NCBI RefSeq assembly: GCF_029953305.1
Contig: NZ_JASBAN010000002.1
Coordinates: 1-64,000, forward strand
Source: Commensalibacter nepenthis
GTDB taxonomy: Bacteria > Pseudomonadota > Alphaproteobacteria > Acetobacterales > Acetobacteraceae
Reading direction: 5' to 3'
Length of the DNA stretch: 64,000 bases
This document shows positions 23,659 through 33,222 of the stretch, in pieces (position 1 is the first letter of the stretch; each line of letters starts with the position of its first letter). A program made the position numbers and the translations under genes. The notes under the pieces were generated by a model that did not search any database, had not been told where the DNA came from, and was given only the letters and a program-made list of their open reading frames with translations.

Positions 23659-25167
23659 TTAAATTGGAAAATCTGCTTGCCATCCTCCCCCTAATGCTTT
23701 GTACAGATTTGTTAAGGCAACATCTGTATCTGTATCCATTTTAACTAATGCTCTTTGTGCTAATAAAAGTTTGTTTTGAACAGAAATTACATTTAAGAAA
23801 TCTATTACTCCTTCTTTATATTGTGTCTGTGCTATTTCCAAAGCAGTTTGATTTTGTTTAACTGATTCTTGCCATTGTTCTCGTTGGTTTTGTGCCGCAT
23901 TATAAGTAGTTAAAGCATCATCAACTTCATGCCAAGCACGAAGCACTGTACGTTGATAATTAATAGCCATTTCTTTTTGCTGGGCTTTACGTAACTCCAA
24001 TGTGCCATGTAACTTTCCTCCTTCAAAAAACGGAATGCTTATTGTGGGTCCTAATCCATATTGCCTTGATGCCAAAGCACCTAAACCAGAAAATTGCAAA
24101 GCTTGAATATCTAAGCTTCCTGATAAAGTAATACGTGGATAAAAATCAGCTTTTGCAACACCAATATTTGCTGTTGCTGCATGTAACTGTGCCTCAGCTG
24201 CACGAATATCTGGACGAAAACGTGCCAAGTCAGAGGGTAATCCCATTGGCACCCTAGGTGGAACAGGTGGAACAGGTTGAGGTGTTGATAATTCTTGTTT
24301 TAATGCACGAGGGGGTTCCCCCAATAAAAAACTTAATGCATTTATTAGCTGTGCTTCTTGTTTTTGAAGCTCTGGCAAATCAGCACGAATAGTTGCCACT
24401 TGTGCAGAAGCATTTGCGACATCCAGATTAGTTGTTGCACCATTTGTAAAACGCAGCTTGGTTAAGGACAAACTATGGGTTGCAATATCCAAATTTTCTT
24501 TAACAATTATGATCTGTGCTTGCACACCACGTAACTGAATATAATCTCTTGCTATTTCAGCTAGTACACTGATCAAAATACCACGGCGTGTATCTTCACT
24601 TGCTTCAACCATTGCGCTAGAGGCTTCAACAGAACGACGTACCCGTCCCCACAAATCAACTTCCCATGAAGAATCAAATCCATATTGCCAAAGATTAAAC
24701 GGGTGTGATCCACTGCTTCCAGGCAATGCTGAAGGACCAAAACCAGGCGAGCCATTGGCAATTGTATCTATTGCTTGAGGTTGCGTTGTTCCCATTAAGC
24801 CAAGGATTCCATTTGGACTGGCTCTTTCACGCGCATAAGAAGCATTTAAATGCGCAGTGGGATATCGATCCGCACCGACAATACGTCGTTCTGAGCGACT
24901 TTGTGCCAGTCTTGCAGAGGCCTCTGCAACATCTAAGTTAGCAGCTGCTACTCTACTAACTAAAGAAGAAAGTTCTTTATCTTGAAAAATATTCCACCAC
25001 ATTGGATCGACAGGCATAGTTATTACTTGGCTTTTTGCAGGTTTTCCAGTTGGTGGTAAAAAACTTGATGGAAGCTTCGCTGTTGGTTTTTCCCAATCTG
25101 GTCCAACTGAACATCCTCCTAATAATAAAAGAGAAAAAACAAAGATAAAATTATTTTTTTTAAACAT
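23659..25167 (-). CDS. outer-membrane efflux lipoprotein, NodT/OprM family
   Basis: The 502-aa protein has a lipoprotein signal: MFKKNNFIFVFSLLLLGGCS, with the lipobox L-L-G-G-C at about 16-20 and mature Cys 19. It is followed by VGPDWEKP, the usual NodT/OprM mature start. Two long alpha-helical repeats follow (about 80-270 and 300-490), including the LNASY and YPRITLSGSL segments. It forms the outer-membrane channel of a tripartite pump. It is the last of three genes on the minus strand, 28 bases after the adaptor gene. IS copy F may have removed its terminator. Confidence 0.9.
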   Translation of the reverse strand: MFKKNNFIFVFSLLLLGGCSVGPDWEKPTAKLPSSFLPPTGKPAKSQVITMPVDPMWWNIFQDKELSSLVSRVAAANLDVAEASARLAQSRSERRIVGADRYPTAHLNASYARERASPNGILGLMGTTQPQAIDTIANGSPGFGPSALPGSSGSHPFNLWQYGFDSSWEVDLWGRVRRSVEASSAMVEASEDTRRGILISVLAEIARDYIQLRGVQAQIIIVKENLDIATHSLSLTKLRFTNGATTNLDVANASAQVATIRADLPELQKQEAQLINALSFLLGEPPRALKQELSTPQPVPPVPPRVPMGLPSDLARFRPDIRAAEAQLHAATANIGVAKADFYPRITLSGSLDIQALQFSGLGALASRQYGLGPTISIPFFEGGKLHGTLELRKAQQKEMAINYQRTVLRAWHEVDDALTTYNAAQNQREQWQESVKQNQTALEIAQTQYKEGVIDFLNVISVQNKLLLAQRALVKMDTDTDVALTNLYKALGGGWQADFPI

Positions 25168-25195
25168 GATCTATCTACTCTTAACTACTTGATAA

Positions 25196-26251
25196 TTAAA
25201 ATGTGTTTTTATTGTTTTTCTTTGTTTGAGCAGTATTGATACTTACTTCTACGGACATACCAACGCGAAGACGTTTTGCTAAACCCTGATGAGGATCAAG
25301 GTAAATTTTAACAGGAATTCGTTGTACTACTTTGGTAAAGTTACTTGTTGCGTTGTCAGGAGGGAGCGGTGAAAACGCAATCCCATTGGCAGGGGCAATA
25401 TTATCCACATTACCATTGAACGTTTTCCCAGGAAGACTATCCACTGTAATCTTAACCTGTTGTCCAGATTCTATATGTGTTAATTGTGTTTCTTGAAAAT
25501 TTGCAACGATGTAAACCGATTCTAAAGGGACAACCGCCATTAATGCTTTGCCAGGATTAACATATCCACCTACACGAACACTGCGTTGACCAATCATTCC
25601 GTCTATGGGGGATAAAATAGTTGTGTAAGAAAGATTTAACCGAGCCTGTTCAAGTTCTGCTTGTGCACGTGCAATATCGGCGATACTTTCCTCATGTTTG
25701 GCTTTTAAAACAGCCAATTGGTGTTGAGCTGCAGTGGCCGCAGCACTATCACGTTCTTTAATCGCAGTTTTTTGTTGAAGTTGTGATGCAGATTTTTGTT
25801 GTTGCTCTACTGTGCCTGCCCCCCCACGGGAAAGATTATGGTAACGGGTGGCATTCTCTTTGGCAAAAATAACAGCAGCATTATCAGCACGAACCGTTGC
25901 TTTTGCTTGCATAATTACAGAATCCTGTCTGACCAATTCTGCGGACAGATTATCTGCTTTTGCCTCTGCACTTTTAAGGGATGCTTCCGCAAAACGAACT
26001 GCTGTGCGATAATCTTTGTCATCAATATGAGCAAGTTTTTGTCCAGCGTGAACATATTGATTATCTTCTACATATACTCGATCGATCAAGCCACTAATTT
26101 TTGGGGCGACCACTGTAAAATCCGCAACGATATAGGCATCATTAGTGGTTTGCGTAACGCCATTTCCAATAAGTAATTTATCGGCAATAATAGCAATCAA
26201 TGCACAACAAGCGATACTGAAAATTAAAAGGATTTTTTTCATTTTTGTCAT
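25196..26251 (-). CDS. HlyD/EmrA-type membrane fusion protein
   Basis: The 351-aa periplasmic adaptor has one N-terminal membrane anchor (KKILLIFSIACCALIAIIAD). The biotinyl-lipoyl half-motifs are VVAPKISGLIDRVYVEDNQY and ILSPIDGMIGQRSVRVGGYV, separated by an Ala/Gln-rich coiled-coil hairpin (about 85-200). A beta-barrel domain follows (VYIVANFQETQL, GMSVEVSINT). It links the EmrB-like pump to the outer-membrane channel. It lies 14 bases after the pump gene and is in the same operon. Confidence 0.9.
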   Translation of the reverse strand: MTKMKKILLIFSIACCALIAIIADKLLIGNGVTQTTNDAYIVADFTVVAPKISGLIDRVYVEDNQYVHAGQKLAHIDDKDYRTAVRFAEASLKSAEAKADNLSAELVRQDSVIMQAKATVRADNAAVIFAKENATRYHNLSRGGAGTVEQQQKSASQLQQKTAIKERDSAAATAAQHQLAVLKAKHEESIADIARAQAELEQARLNLSYTTILSPIDGMIGQRSVRVGGYVNPGKALMAVVPLESVYIVANFQETQLTHIESGQQVKITVDSLPGKTFNGNVDNIAPANGIAFSPLPPDNATSNFTKVVQRIPVKIYLDPHQGLAKRLRVGMSVEVSINTAQTKKNNKNTF

Positions 26252-26265
26252 AATTATACTACCTT

Positions 26266-27837
26266 TTATGAAGGAGAATTAGATTTTGAAATATTATTTA
26301 AAAAAGGTGGGTAAATACGGGTTGCGACCAGAGGAATAAATATCAGTAAAACACTGGCAATCCCAATCATGACCAGGTTAATATCGGCAATTGTTAAAAC
26401 TGTTGCTTGATCTTTGACTGATTTGGCAAGCATTTGTAGAGATTCTGGATGGCGATTTAAGTTAGCTAGTACAAAATGAGAGCTGCCATAATGATCTAAT
26501 AAATGATGAGAATGAGTATGCTCTCTCCATGTTTCCATAAAGCTGATTAAGCCTATGGCAATTATGTTAGAAAACCCTTTGAGCATATTAAACATCCCAG
26601 AGACAAAAGGTCCATCTGTTGGAGCTAACCCTATGGTTGCCAGCATTAAAATCGAAATAACTGCCATTGGTTGACCAAAGACCTGTAACATTTGCAAAAG
26701 ATAAAAATTACCTCCGTACCAATCAGATGTAATAAAAGTTCCGCCATAACTTGACAGGATCATTAATCCCAAACCCCCTGCTAAAACCCAGCGGCAATCA
26801 ACATGTTTAATATTGCAAAAGGCTGCAACTAGTGGCAAAGCAATTAACTGTGGTATGGCTACGATCAAAGTCATAGGAACAAGTTGTAAAGGGCGGTATT
26901 CTCTGATCTCAATAAGATATGAAGAAGCCAAATCCATATTTGCTACGGATAAGACCAACACGACAGATAATGAAATTAATGAAAAGGATAAGTTACAGCT
27001 TTTAAGCATTTGAATGCGAAAAAATGGTAATGGATGAAACCATTCATTTATTAAAAACATAATAAACAAAAAAACACCACCAACAAGTAAATGACAAATC
27101 AAGGGTGAATTAAACCAATCCAAGCGATCCCCTTGTATTAAACCAATCACAATCATGCTGATGGCTGGAAATCCCAAGAGTAATCCTGACCAATTAAATT
27201 GGCGAAAACGTTCTAATCTTAATGGATCTTGGGGAATGCCATAAGCAATCAAGGCAATACTTAATAAGCTTAATGGAATAGCTTCCCAAAAAACGGCTTT
27301 CCATCCGAAATATTCAAAAGAATAAGCCGCAATTGAAGTGGCAAGATTGGGACCACATGTTGCTGTTAATGCATAGGCACCAAGTCCGTAAATTTTAATT
27401 TTAGGAGGCAGATAACGTAAAGCAACCGTCATTAACATTGGCGGCAAAGATCCCCCTGCAAATCCTTGAATAGAGCGTAGAACATATAAACTGTTCAGAT
27501 TGGGCATAAATGGCGCAAGAAATGCCATCAATGCAAAGATAGAAATCATAGTGATGGTAAATTTACGTAAGGAAAAGGTAACAGAACACCATGGGGCAAA
27601 TGCCATTGCTGAAATTTGAAAGGCTTCATAAATGGCTGTAAACCAAGTTCCTTCATCATAGCTAATACCTAGTATTCCTTTAATATCAGCTAAATCAATA
27701 TCAGTGACATGTTCATTAAACCCCGATACCAGTACTGCGATAAGTACACCCATTAATCCTATGGAAACACGCAACGTAAAGGGTGTCGGTGTTGTTTTTG
27801 ATACATGTATTCTTGGGGTTGCAATCGCTTCACTCAC
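26266..27837 (-). CDS. MFS drug transporter, DHA2 (EmrB) family
   Basis: The 523-aa inner-membrane protein has about 14 hydrophobic segments. It starts with GTG behind AAGGTGACC and includes ISYDEGTWFTAIYEAFQISA, the DHA2-type early motif. RSIQGFAGGSLPPMLMTVAL is motif C-like. It is the proton-driven pump of an EmrAB-TolC-like exporter for toxic organic compounds. It is first in the operon, divergent from a universal stress gene with a 160-base shared promoter region. The substrate cannot be told. Confidence 0.88.
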   Translation of the reverse strand: MSEAIATPRIHVSKTTPTPFTLRVSIGLMGVLIAVLVSGFNEHVTDIDLADIKGILGISYDEGTWFTAIYEAFQISAMAFAPWCSVTFSLRKFTITMISIFALMAFLAPFMPNLNSLYVLRSIQGFAGGSLPPMLMTVALRYLPPKIKIYGLGAYALTATCGPNLATSIAAYSFEYFGWKAVFWEAIPLSLLSIALIAYGIPQDPLRLERFRQFNWSGLLLGFPAISMIVIGLIQGDRLDWFNSPLICHLLVGGVFLFIMFLINEWFHPLPFFRIQMLKSCNLSFSLISLSVVLVLSVANMDLASSYLIEIREYRPLQLVPMTLIVAIPQLIALPLVAAFCNIKHVDCRWVLAGGLGLMILSSYGGTFITSDWYGGNFYLLQMLQVFGQPMAVISILMLATIGLAPTDGPFVSGMFNMLKGFSNIIAIGLISFMETWREHTHSHHLLDHYGSSHFVLANLNRHPESLQMLAKSVKDQATVLTIADINLVMIGIASVLLIFIPLVATRIYPPFLNNISKSNSPS

Positions 27838-27997
27838 GATAGGTCACCTTAATCTTAAACTATTTAGAACTATTTCAGATGATTTTTATGAAGTTGTATA
27901 TTTCTTAAATTACTGATATATGCTTTCACATATAGAATCATCCTAACATAGGATGTTTAAATATAGTAAGATCGAATTAATGTAAAGAGGAATAATA

Positions 27998-28459
27998 ATG
28001 TTTACTAAAATTTTAATAAGTTTAGATGGATCAAAACAGGTCAAAAATATTCTTCCTGTTGCTGTTAGCCTTGCTAAAGCATATCAAGCGACATTATGTG
28101 TAATTTGTGTTGTAGATCCTGCGTATTTTTTAGAAGAATCGAACAGTAAAAAAGAGAATATGGTAAATGAAATAGACTATCCTGCTGCGGCAAGAGAAAG
28201 CACAATTGTCGAGGAGTTTATGGAAAAAATAGTAACCGATTTACGCAAAGAAAAAATATTAGTAGATGGTAAAATCATCGGCGGGGAGCCTGAGCAATCG
28301 ATTCCTAAAGCAGCTAAAGAAATGGGGTGCGATATGATTATTATGGGACATCGTCATTTATCATGGCTGGGGCAATTAACAGAAACATCAATATGTCATT
28401 CTGTTATCAAAAACTCATTCCTTCCTGTTTTAGTTGTGCCTCAACCTGATAAAGGGTAA
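27998..28459 (+). CDS. universal stress protein, UspA family
   Basis: The 153-aa protein begins MFTKILISLDGSKQVKNILP and ends with the ATP-binding signature DMIIMGHRHLSWLGQLTETS, close to G-x2-G-x9-G-S/T, with NSFLPVLVVP as the final strand. UspA proteins bind ATP or act as stress chaperones in the cytosol. RBS AAAGAGG is seven bases before the ATG. It is divergent from the efflux operon. Confidence 0.88.
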   Translation: MFTKILISLDGSKQVKNILPVAVSLAKAYQATLCVICVVDPAYFLEESNSKKENMVNEIDYPAAARESTIVEEFMEKIVTDLRKEKILVDGKIIGGEPEQSIPKAAKEMGCDMIIMGHRHLSWLGQLTETSICHSVIKNSFLPVLVVPQPDKG

Positions 28460-28514
28460 TAAATAATTATAAATAGACGCATTATTTATTTAACCAGTTA
28501 GAAAATACAAAACC

Positions 28515-29219
28515 ATGCTAAAAACTACAGCGCTTCCACAACTCAATCGAGTATCCTTAGTTGAATCAACAATTCATCTTATTCGCTCTCAAATAAAGAG
28601 TGGCAAATGGAAAGTGGGCGAACGTATTCCCAAAGAGGCAGACCTAGCGACGATGTTACAAGTTGGACGTAATACGGTGCGTGAAGCTATTCGGGCTTTG
28701 TCCCACGCACAAATATTGGAAGTTCGTCAAGGTGATGGCACCTATGTAAGATGCAGTGTTGATCCAGCAGAGGTAATGCGCCGTGTAAACAGTGCCAGTT
28801 TAAAAGATCATTTCGAGTTGCGTGCAATTTTAGAAACCGAAGCAGCACGGCTTGCAGCTATACGCAGAACTGACGAAGATTTAAAAGAGATTGATCAGCT
28901 TTTGAAAGAGCGTGGTGACATTCCTACAAAAGATAATCTTGTTGAATTTATAGAACGAGATATTGCTTTTCATACTGCTATTACCAAAGCGGCTCATAAT
29001 GAAGCATTATTAGAGCTATATTCTTATTTCTCGATAGATATTCAGAATAATGTAAAAAAAGTTAAAAATATTAAAAATATGAAGGAACCAGGAAAATCAG
29101 CACATTTGGAAATAGTTCAAGCAATCAAAGATCAAAACCCAGAAAAAGCGGGTGCTGCTGCCAAAGCTGTTATTATGCCCATTATTGAAAACCTTATAAT
29201 ATTTGCCAATGAGGTATAA
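28515..29219 (+). CDS. FadR-type GntR transcription regulator
   Basis: The 234-aa protein has a winged-helix domain (residues 15-80: KVGERIPKEADLATMLQVGR, then TVREAIRALSHAQILEVRQG) and a helical FCD ligand domain (about 90-225). The FCD domain shows FELRAILETEAARLAA and FIERDIAFHTAITKAAHN, which carry metal/ligand Asp and His positions. The stop codon lies at the joint with a decayed IS, so the natural C-terminus may be slightly altered. The target is unknown; the efflux operon is the nearest candidate. Confidence 0.85.
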   Translation: MLKTTALPQLNRVSLVESTIHLIRSQIKSGKWKVGERIPKEADLATMLQVGRNTVREAIRALSHAQILEVRQGDGTYVRCSVDPAEVMRRVNSASLKDHFELRAILETEAARLAAIRRTDEDLKEIDQLLKERGDIPTKDNLVEFIERDIAFHTAITKAAHNEALLELYSYFSIDIQNNVKKVKNIKNMKEPGKSAHLEIVQAIKDQNPEKAGAAAKAVIMPIIENLIIFANEV

Positions 29220-29519
29220 AAGCAGTACAATGTTTCTTTAGAAAATAGTTTAAAGAGAATAGATTATTTGCACCCACTCATATTGGAACAGATAAAGCCT
29301 CTTCTTTTCCAAAGACCATACAGACCATGAAAAATGAGAATATACTTCCCAATCACTACGATAATGAAATAGAAAAAATATTGACTTTAAAGAAAAAAGA
29401 ACTATTTTACAATAAATTAATTTTATTCAAAACATCTTTGGACTAAATAATATAATAGCGGTCTAAATTAGCCATCTTTACGGATAATTACATATCAATT
29501 CAACATTTGCGACAAGACT
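29214..29519 (+). mobile_element. decayed IS6-family-like element, copy G (3' part only)
   Basis: From TATAAAAGCAGTACAATG onward, the sequence follows the transposase C-terminal half and right end of the family with many substitutions and deletions. It ends in TTTGCGACAAGACT. Recognisable pieces include those for HIGTDKA and for the terminal FGLNN. No open frame remains. Confidence 0.8.
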
Positions 29520-29659
29520 AAATTGATTATTTTGTTTGAAAAATTTATTTAAAATAATATATATTTTTCATTAATTTTTTATTAATATGAATTTTGAGAT
29601 AATTTCCATATGAAACAAATTTGTTGCAACAATTTAAATATATTAATAAAGGGAATATA

Positions 29660-31666
29660 ATGACTACTTATACTGTTTTGCCTGGTTCTCCTATCACTGG
29701 GCGTGTACTTGAAGATGGCGATATACAAAATATCAACAGAAATGGAAGAACTACTGATACGGTAATTAATAGTGGTGGTATTGAGAACAATAATGGAGGA
29801 AGAACTCTAAACACTTCAGTGAATAATGGTGGTGTTCAAAATAACAATGCAGGTATTACTAGTAATACAAGTATTAATTTTGGTGGTGTTCAAAATAATC
29901 GAAATTCGGCTGTTGGTACTATAATTAATAATGGTGGTGTTCAAAATAATTATTCAGGTATTACTAGTAATACAACCATTAATAATGGTGGTGTTCAAAT
30001 TATATCGGGTGGTCTCGCTAGTAATACAACCATTAATAATGGTGGTGTTCAAAGTGTTTTGTATCCAGGAAAAGCCGCTTCTACTACTGTTGCTGGTGGA
30101 ACAATGTATGTTGGCGATCATACTGTTGCGACTGACACAGTTGTTACTGCTGGTGGTAAAGTCTATGTTGGTACTTCTGCACAGCTTAATCGGTTTCAAG
30201 TTTCTAGTGGTGGCTATGTCTCTTTAGGAAGTGCGGGGCAATTAGGCCTTACTGATAATATTATTTATGCGGGTGGTTCTCTTGTATTAGGAAGCCCTGA
30301 TAATCTAGGGACGGTGTACCTCGAGGGGGGGCATTTAACAGTTTCTGGTCTTGAAAATGGGGGAGTTCTTACTACACGCATTCAAACGTTGGACCAAGAC
30401 GAAAGCTATATTGAGTTTGTAGGTATTTATCCTAACGATGTGAAGTCTGTAGATTATGTGAATGCAGGTGGATCATCAACAAACAATAACGTTACCTTGA
30501 CTTTAAATAATGGTGAAAAAATCACAATTACTGTTGCTGGTGCAAAAGAAACGGGGTATGAATTGGGTGTTGGACCTGATGGATATTTAACGTATAGTGC
30601 TTGTTTTTTGATGGGTACGTTAATTAGAACTGTTTGTGGAGAGGTTGCTGTTGAGGATATTTGTGTTGGGGATGAAGTATTGACCTTTGACTGGCAACAA
30701 GAAAAAGAGGTTGTGCGTAAAGTTCGTTGGGTTGGCCGGCAGAATATGACTGTAAAGACGTACTTGCCTGATGATGAAGCTGGTTATCCTGTGCGTGTAT
30801 TAAAAGATGCTGTTTCCGAGGGTGTTCCTCATAAAGATTTGCTTGTAACGCCTGAACATTGTTTATTCTTTGAAGGTAAGTTTGTACCTGTTAGAATGTT
30901 AATTAATGGTATAAGCATTTATTATGATAAAGAAATAACAGAATATGACTATTTTCATATTGAAACAGAGGAACATTCTGTTATTTGGGCAAATGCTATG
31001 TTAACTGAAAGTTATCTTGACACGGGTAATCGTGGTCAATTTAAACAAAAAAAAGGCGATTTCTTTTTGTTTGCCCTTCCCACTAAATCTAATCAAATAA
31101 AAGATTGGAAAAAAGATGCTGCTGCGGAACTTACTGTTGCACGTAATTATGTTGAACCTCTTTATCATCAATTAGTACAACGTGGTATATCCATGGGGTT
31201 GCCAATGGTTCAAACACAACAAACAGCGCTTACTAATGATCCTAATTTGCATTTGATTACATCAACAGGGTTAGTAATTCAGCCTAAATCTAATCAAGAA
31301 GGTCGTTATTTTTTTGTAATTCCTGATAATATTGGTTATGTTTACCTTGTTTCTAGAACAAGTCGCCCAAGTGATGTTATTGGACCTTTCGTTGATGATC
31401 GTCGTCACTTAGGAGTGTTGGTTGGAGATATACATATCTTAACAAAAACTCAAATCATTCCTATTACTACCCATTTAGAACAACCAGAGTTACAAGGATG
31501 GGATATTATTGAGGATGAACCCTGTCGTTGGACAAACGGAAAGGCATTATTAAATATAGAACAAAACTATCAACAACAATGTGTTTTGGTTGTTAATATT
31601 ATTGCTTCTAATCATTATCGAATTGAAGAAGATAAACAAGATTTGATTTTGTCGAAAATAGCTTAA
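29660..31666 (+). CDS. repeat-rich surface protein with Hint (hedgehog/intein-like) domain
   Basis: I start at ATG 29660 behind AAAGGGAATATA, giving 668 aa. Residues about 25-150 hold at least seven repeats of about 18 residues with the core S-N-T-x-I-N-N-G-G-V-Q, as in AIDA-type adhesins. A beta-rich linker follows. At about 313 the Hint domain starts with ACFLMGTLIRTVCGEVAVED, including GDEVLTF, LVTPEHCLFFEGKFVPVRML and the later HIETEEHSVIWANAMLTES. The last 190 residues are a conserved tail seen in acetic acid bacteria Hint proteins. There is no classical signal peptide. It is likely an exported, self-processed surface protein; this is inferred. Confidence 0.75.
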   Translation: MTTYTVLPGSPITGRVLEDGDIQNINRNGRTTDTVINSGGIENNNGGRTLNTSVNNGGVQNNNAGITSNTSINFGGVQNNRNSAVGTIINNGGVQNNYSGITSNTTINNGGVQIISGGLASNTTINNGGVQSVLYPGKAASTTVAGGTMYVGDHTVATDTVVTAGGKVYVGTSAQLNRFQVSSGGYVSLGSAGQLGLTDNIIYAGGSLVLGSPDNLGTVYLEGGHLTVSGLENGGVLTTRIQTLDQDESYIEFVGIYPNDVKSVDYVNAGGSSTNNNVTLTLNNGEKITITVAGAKETGYELGVGPDGYLTYSACFLMGTLIRTVCGEVAVEDICVGDEVLTFDWQQEKEVVRKVRWVGRQNMTVKTYLPDDEAGYPVRVLKDAVSEGVPHKDLLVTPEHCLFFEGKFVPVRMLINGISIYYDKEITEYDYFHIETEEHSVIWANAMLTESYLDTGNRGQFKQKKGDFFLFALPTKSNQIKDWKKDAAAELTVARNYVEPLYHQLVQRGISMGLPMVQTQQTALTNDPNLHLITSTGLVIQPKSNQEGRYFFVIPDNIGYVYLVSRTSRPSDVIGPFVDDRRHLGVLVGDIHILTKTQIIPITTHLEQPELQGWDIIEDEPCRWTNGKALLNIEQNYQQQCVLVVNIIASNHYRIEEDKQDLILSKIA

Positions 31667-31670
31667 AAAA

Positions 31671-31702
31671 TTGTCTGCGACAAAGAGTCTTGTCGCAGAC
31701 AA
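31671..31702 (+). terminator. hairpin terminator after the Hint gene
   Basis: A perfect 13-bp stem, TTGTCTGCGACAA with its complement and a six-base loop AGAGTC, stands four bases after the stop. The arm contains TTGTCGCA, the core of the IS inverted repeat, so it may derive from IS ends. Confidence 0.65.
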
Positions 31703-31731
31703 TTACTTAATATATGATTAATCATAAAAGT

Positions 31732-32173
31732 CGTCTTATCGCAAATGTTGAACTGATATGTAATTAGCCATAAAGATAGCTAGTTTAGACCACTATTATG
31801 TTATTTAATCCGAAGATATTTTGGATGAGGTTTCTTTGTTTGTTGATCGTCCATTTTCCTTTAAAGCCCAGAATTTTTTGAGCCAGAGGATTGCTTCATA
31901 TCCTTTAATTGTTTTTCTTGCTGTACGAACAGACTGAAAACAGGCATTTTTTGGAATAACTCTTCTATATTTCGATAACTTAAGGAATAGCGTAAATACC
32001 AGTTGATCGCTTGGATAATCATCAATCCATTAAAGTGACGACCTTTAAAATCATCTTTATATCTTAATATAAGCTTGCTATAGATAATAATAGACATAAA
32101 TATTTCCTAAATATAAATAGTCAACCTCATATCTATAAAAAACTTTCCTTCACTCTATATTTGCGACATAACC
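31732..32173 (-). mobile_element. decayed IS6-family-like element, copy H (442 bp, internal deletion)
   Basis: Both ends are recognisable (CGTCTTATCGCAAAT left, ATTTGCGACATAACC right). About half of the 880 bp is missing: the transposase N-terminus (LILRYKDDFKGRHFNGLMII, LRYSLSYRNIEELF) is joined directly to a C-terminal scrap in a shifted frame. It can no longer encode transposase, though the paired ends are retained in mutated form. Confidence 0.82.
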
Positions 32174-32242
32174 CTCACAATTGCTTAATAAAACGATATT
32201 GATATTCAAAATATCTGATGACCTATATAATTTAGCGGATAT

Positions 32243-32254
32243 CTTGTATATAAG
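32243..32254. promoter_or_regulatory. HutC operator candidate upstream of hutC
   Basis: CTTGTATATAAG is a near-palindrome sharing TTGTATAT with the larger site in front of hutU. It lies about 115 bases before the hutC start, consistent with autoregulation. Nothing else was identified in 32174-32368. Confidence 0.45.
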
Positions 32255-32368
32255 TATCGAGATATTTTTAGTTTCAAAAGCACATTGCCCGTGCATTATT
32301 TACTTATCATTTTTGTAAAATATAACTATATGTTTACTAAATATAATATCGAGTAGAAAGACATATTA

Positions 32369-33100
32369 ATGCCCTCCTCTGAATTTCATACTGACCCTGC
32401 TCCGTTATATTTAAAAACTAAGCAAATGATTATCAACAAGATTCAATCTGGAGAATGGTATTATAACTTTAAAATACCTTCTGAAGCAGAATTGGTAAAA
32501 CATCTATCTATCAGTCGTATGACGATCAATCGTGCCATGCGCGAATTAATGTCAGAGGGATATTTAATACGAATACAAGGGGTTGGCAGTTTTGTTGCCA
32601 AACAAAAAGGACAATCAGCACTCTTTAAAGTTGAAAATATTGCTGATGAAATCCAACAAAGAGGACGAAGCCACTCAAGTCAAGTGATTATCATGGAAAC
32701 CATCGATCTTAACGACGCTGAATCTTCTATTAAAAGGTTGGATTTTCAACAAGGCACCCCTATTTATCATTCTTTAATCGTGCATTACGAAGATAAAATT
32801 CCCGTTCAAATAGAAGAACGATATGTCAACGCAGAAATAGTTCCAGAATATATATTACAAGATTTTACCAAACAAACCCCTAACAAATATTTAAATCATG
32901 TTGCCCCTGCAACAGAGGGGGAACATATTGTAGAAGCCGTTCTGGCTGATAAACAAGAATGTTCTTTGTTAAATATCAATCCCAAAGATCCTTGTTTGTT
33001 GATTTATAGACGCACTTGGTCTAATGCAATCATTATATCCAACACAAAGCTGATTTATCCAGGATCAAGATATCAATTAAAAGGAAAGTTTGGATTGTAA
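32369..33100 (+). CDS. hutC: histidine utilisation repressor HutC (GntR family)
   Basis: The 243-aa protein has a GntR winged helix (about 12-78: FKIPSEAELVKHLSISRMTI, RAMRELMSEGYLIRIQGVGS) and a UTRA ligand domain (about 90-240). The UTRA domain includes DIQQRG-like DEIQQRGRSHSSQV and IQIEERYVNAEIVPEYI-like sequence. HutC-type repressors bind urocanate. It stands alone 120 bases ahead of the hut operon on the same strand. Confidence 0.9.
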   Translation: MPSSEFHTDPAPLYLKTKQMIINKIQSGEWYYNFKIPSEAELVKHLSISRMTINRAMRELMSEGYLIRIQGVGSFVAKQKGQSALFKVENIADEIQQRGRSHSSQVIIMETIDLNDAESSIKRLDFQQGTPIYHSLIVHYEDKIPVQIEERYVNAEIVPEYILQDFTKQTPNKYLNHVAPATEGEHIVEAVLADKQECSLLNINPKDPCLLIYRRTWSNAIIISNTKLIYPGSRYQLKGKFGL

Positions 33101-33166
33101 CTCAAATCAATCACTATGGATAATTTTTGATAATAAAAATTTGATTTGCCATCATAATATTTTTCT

Positions 33167-33210
33167 CTTAAGTTGTATATATAAGTACATACAAGCACAT
33201 ACAAGTTAAG
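33167..33210 (+). promoter_or_regulatory. HutC operator / hut promoter region
   Basis: The arms CTTAAGTTGTAT (33167) and ATACAAGTTAAG (33199) are complementary at 11 of 12 positions, and ACATACAAG is directly repeated inside (33187 and 33197). The site ends 12 bases before the hutU start and shares TTGTATAT with the hutC site. A repressor bound here would block hut transcription or initiation. The function is inferred from known HutC TGTA/TACA-type sites. Confidence 0.6.
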
Positions 33211-33222
33211 GGGTAAAGAACA

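Noticed and set aside
29750..30060. Regular repeats that could suggest a CRISPR array
   Set aside because: They are in-frame coding repeats (S-N-T-x-I-N-N-G-G-V-Q) of a surface protein, with no constant spacer length.
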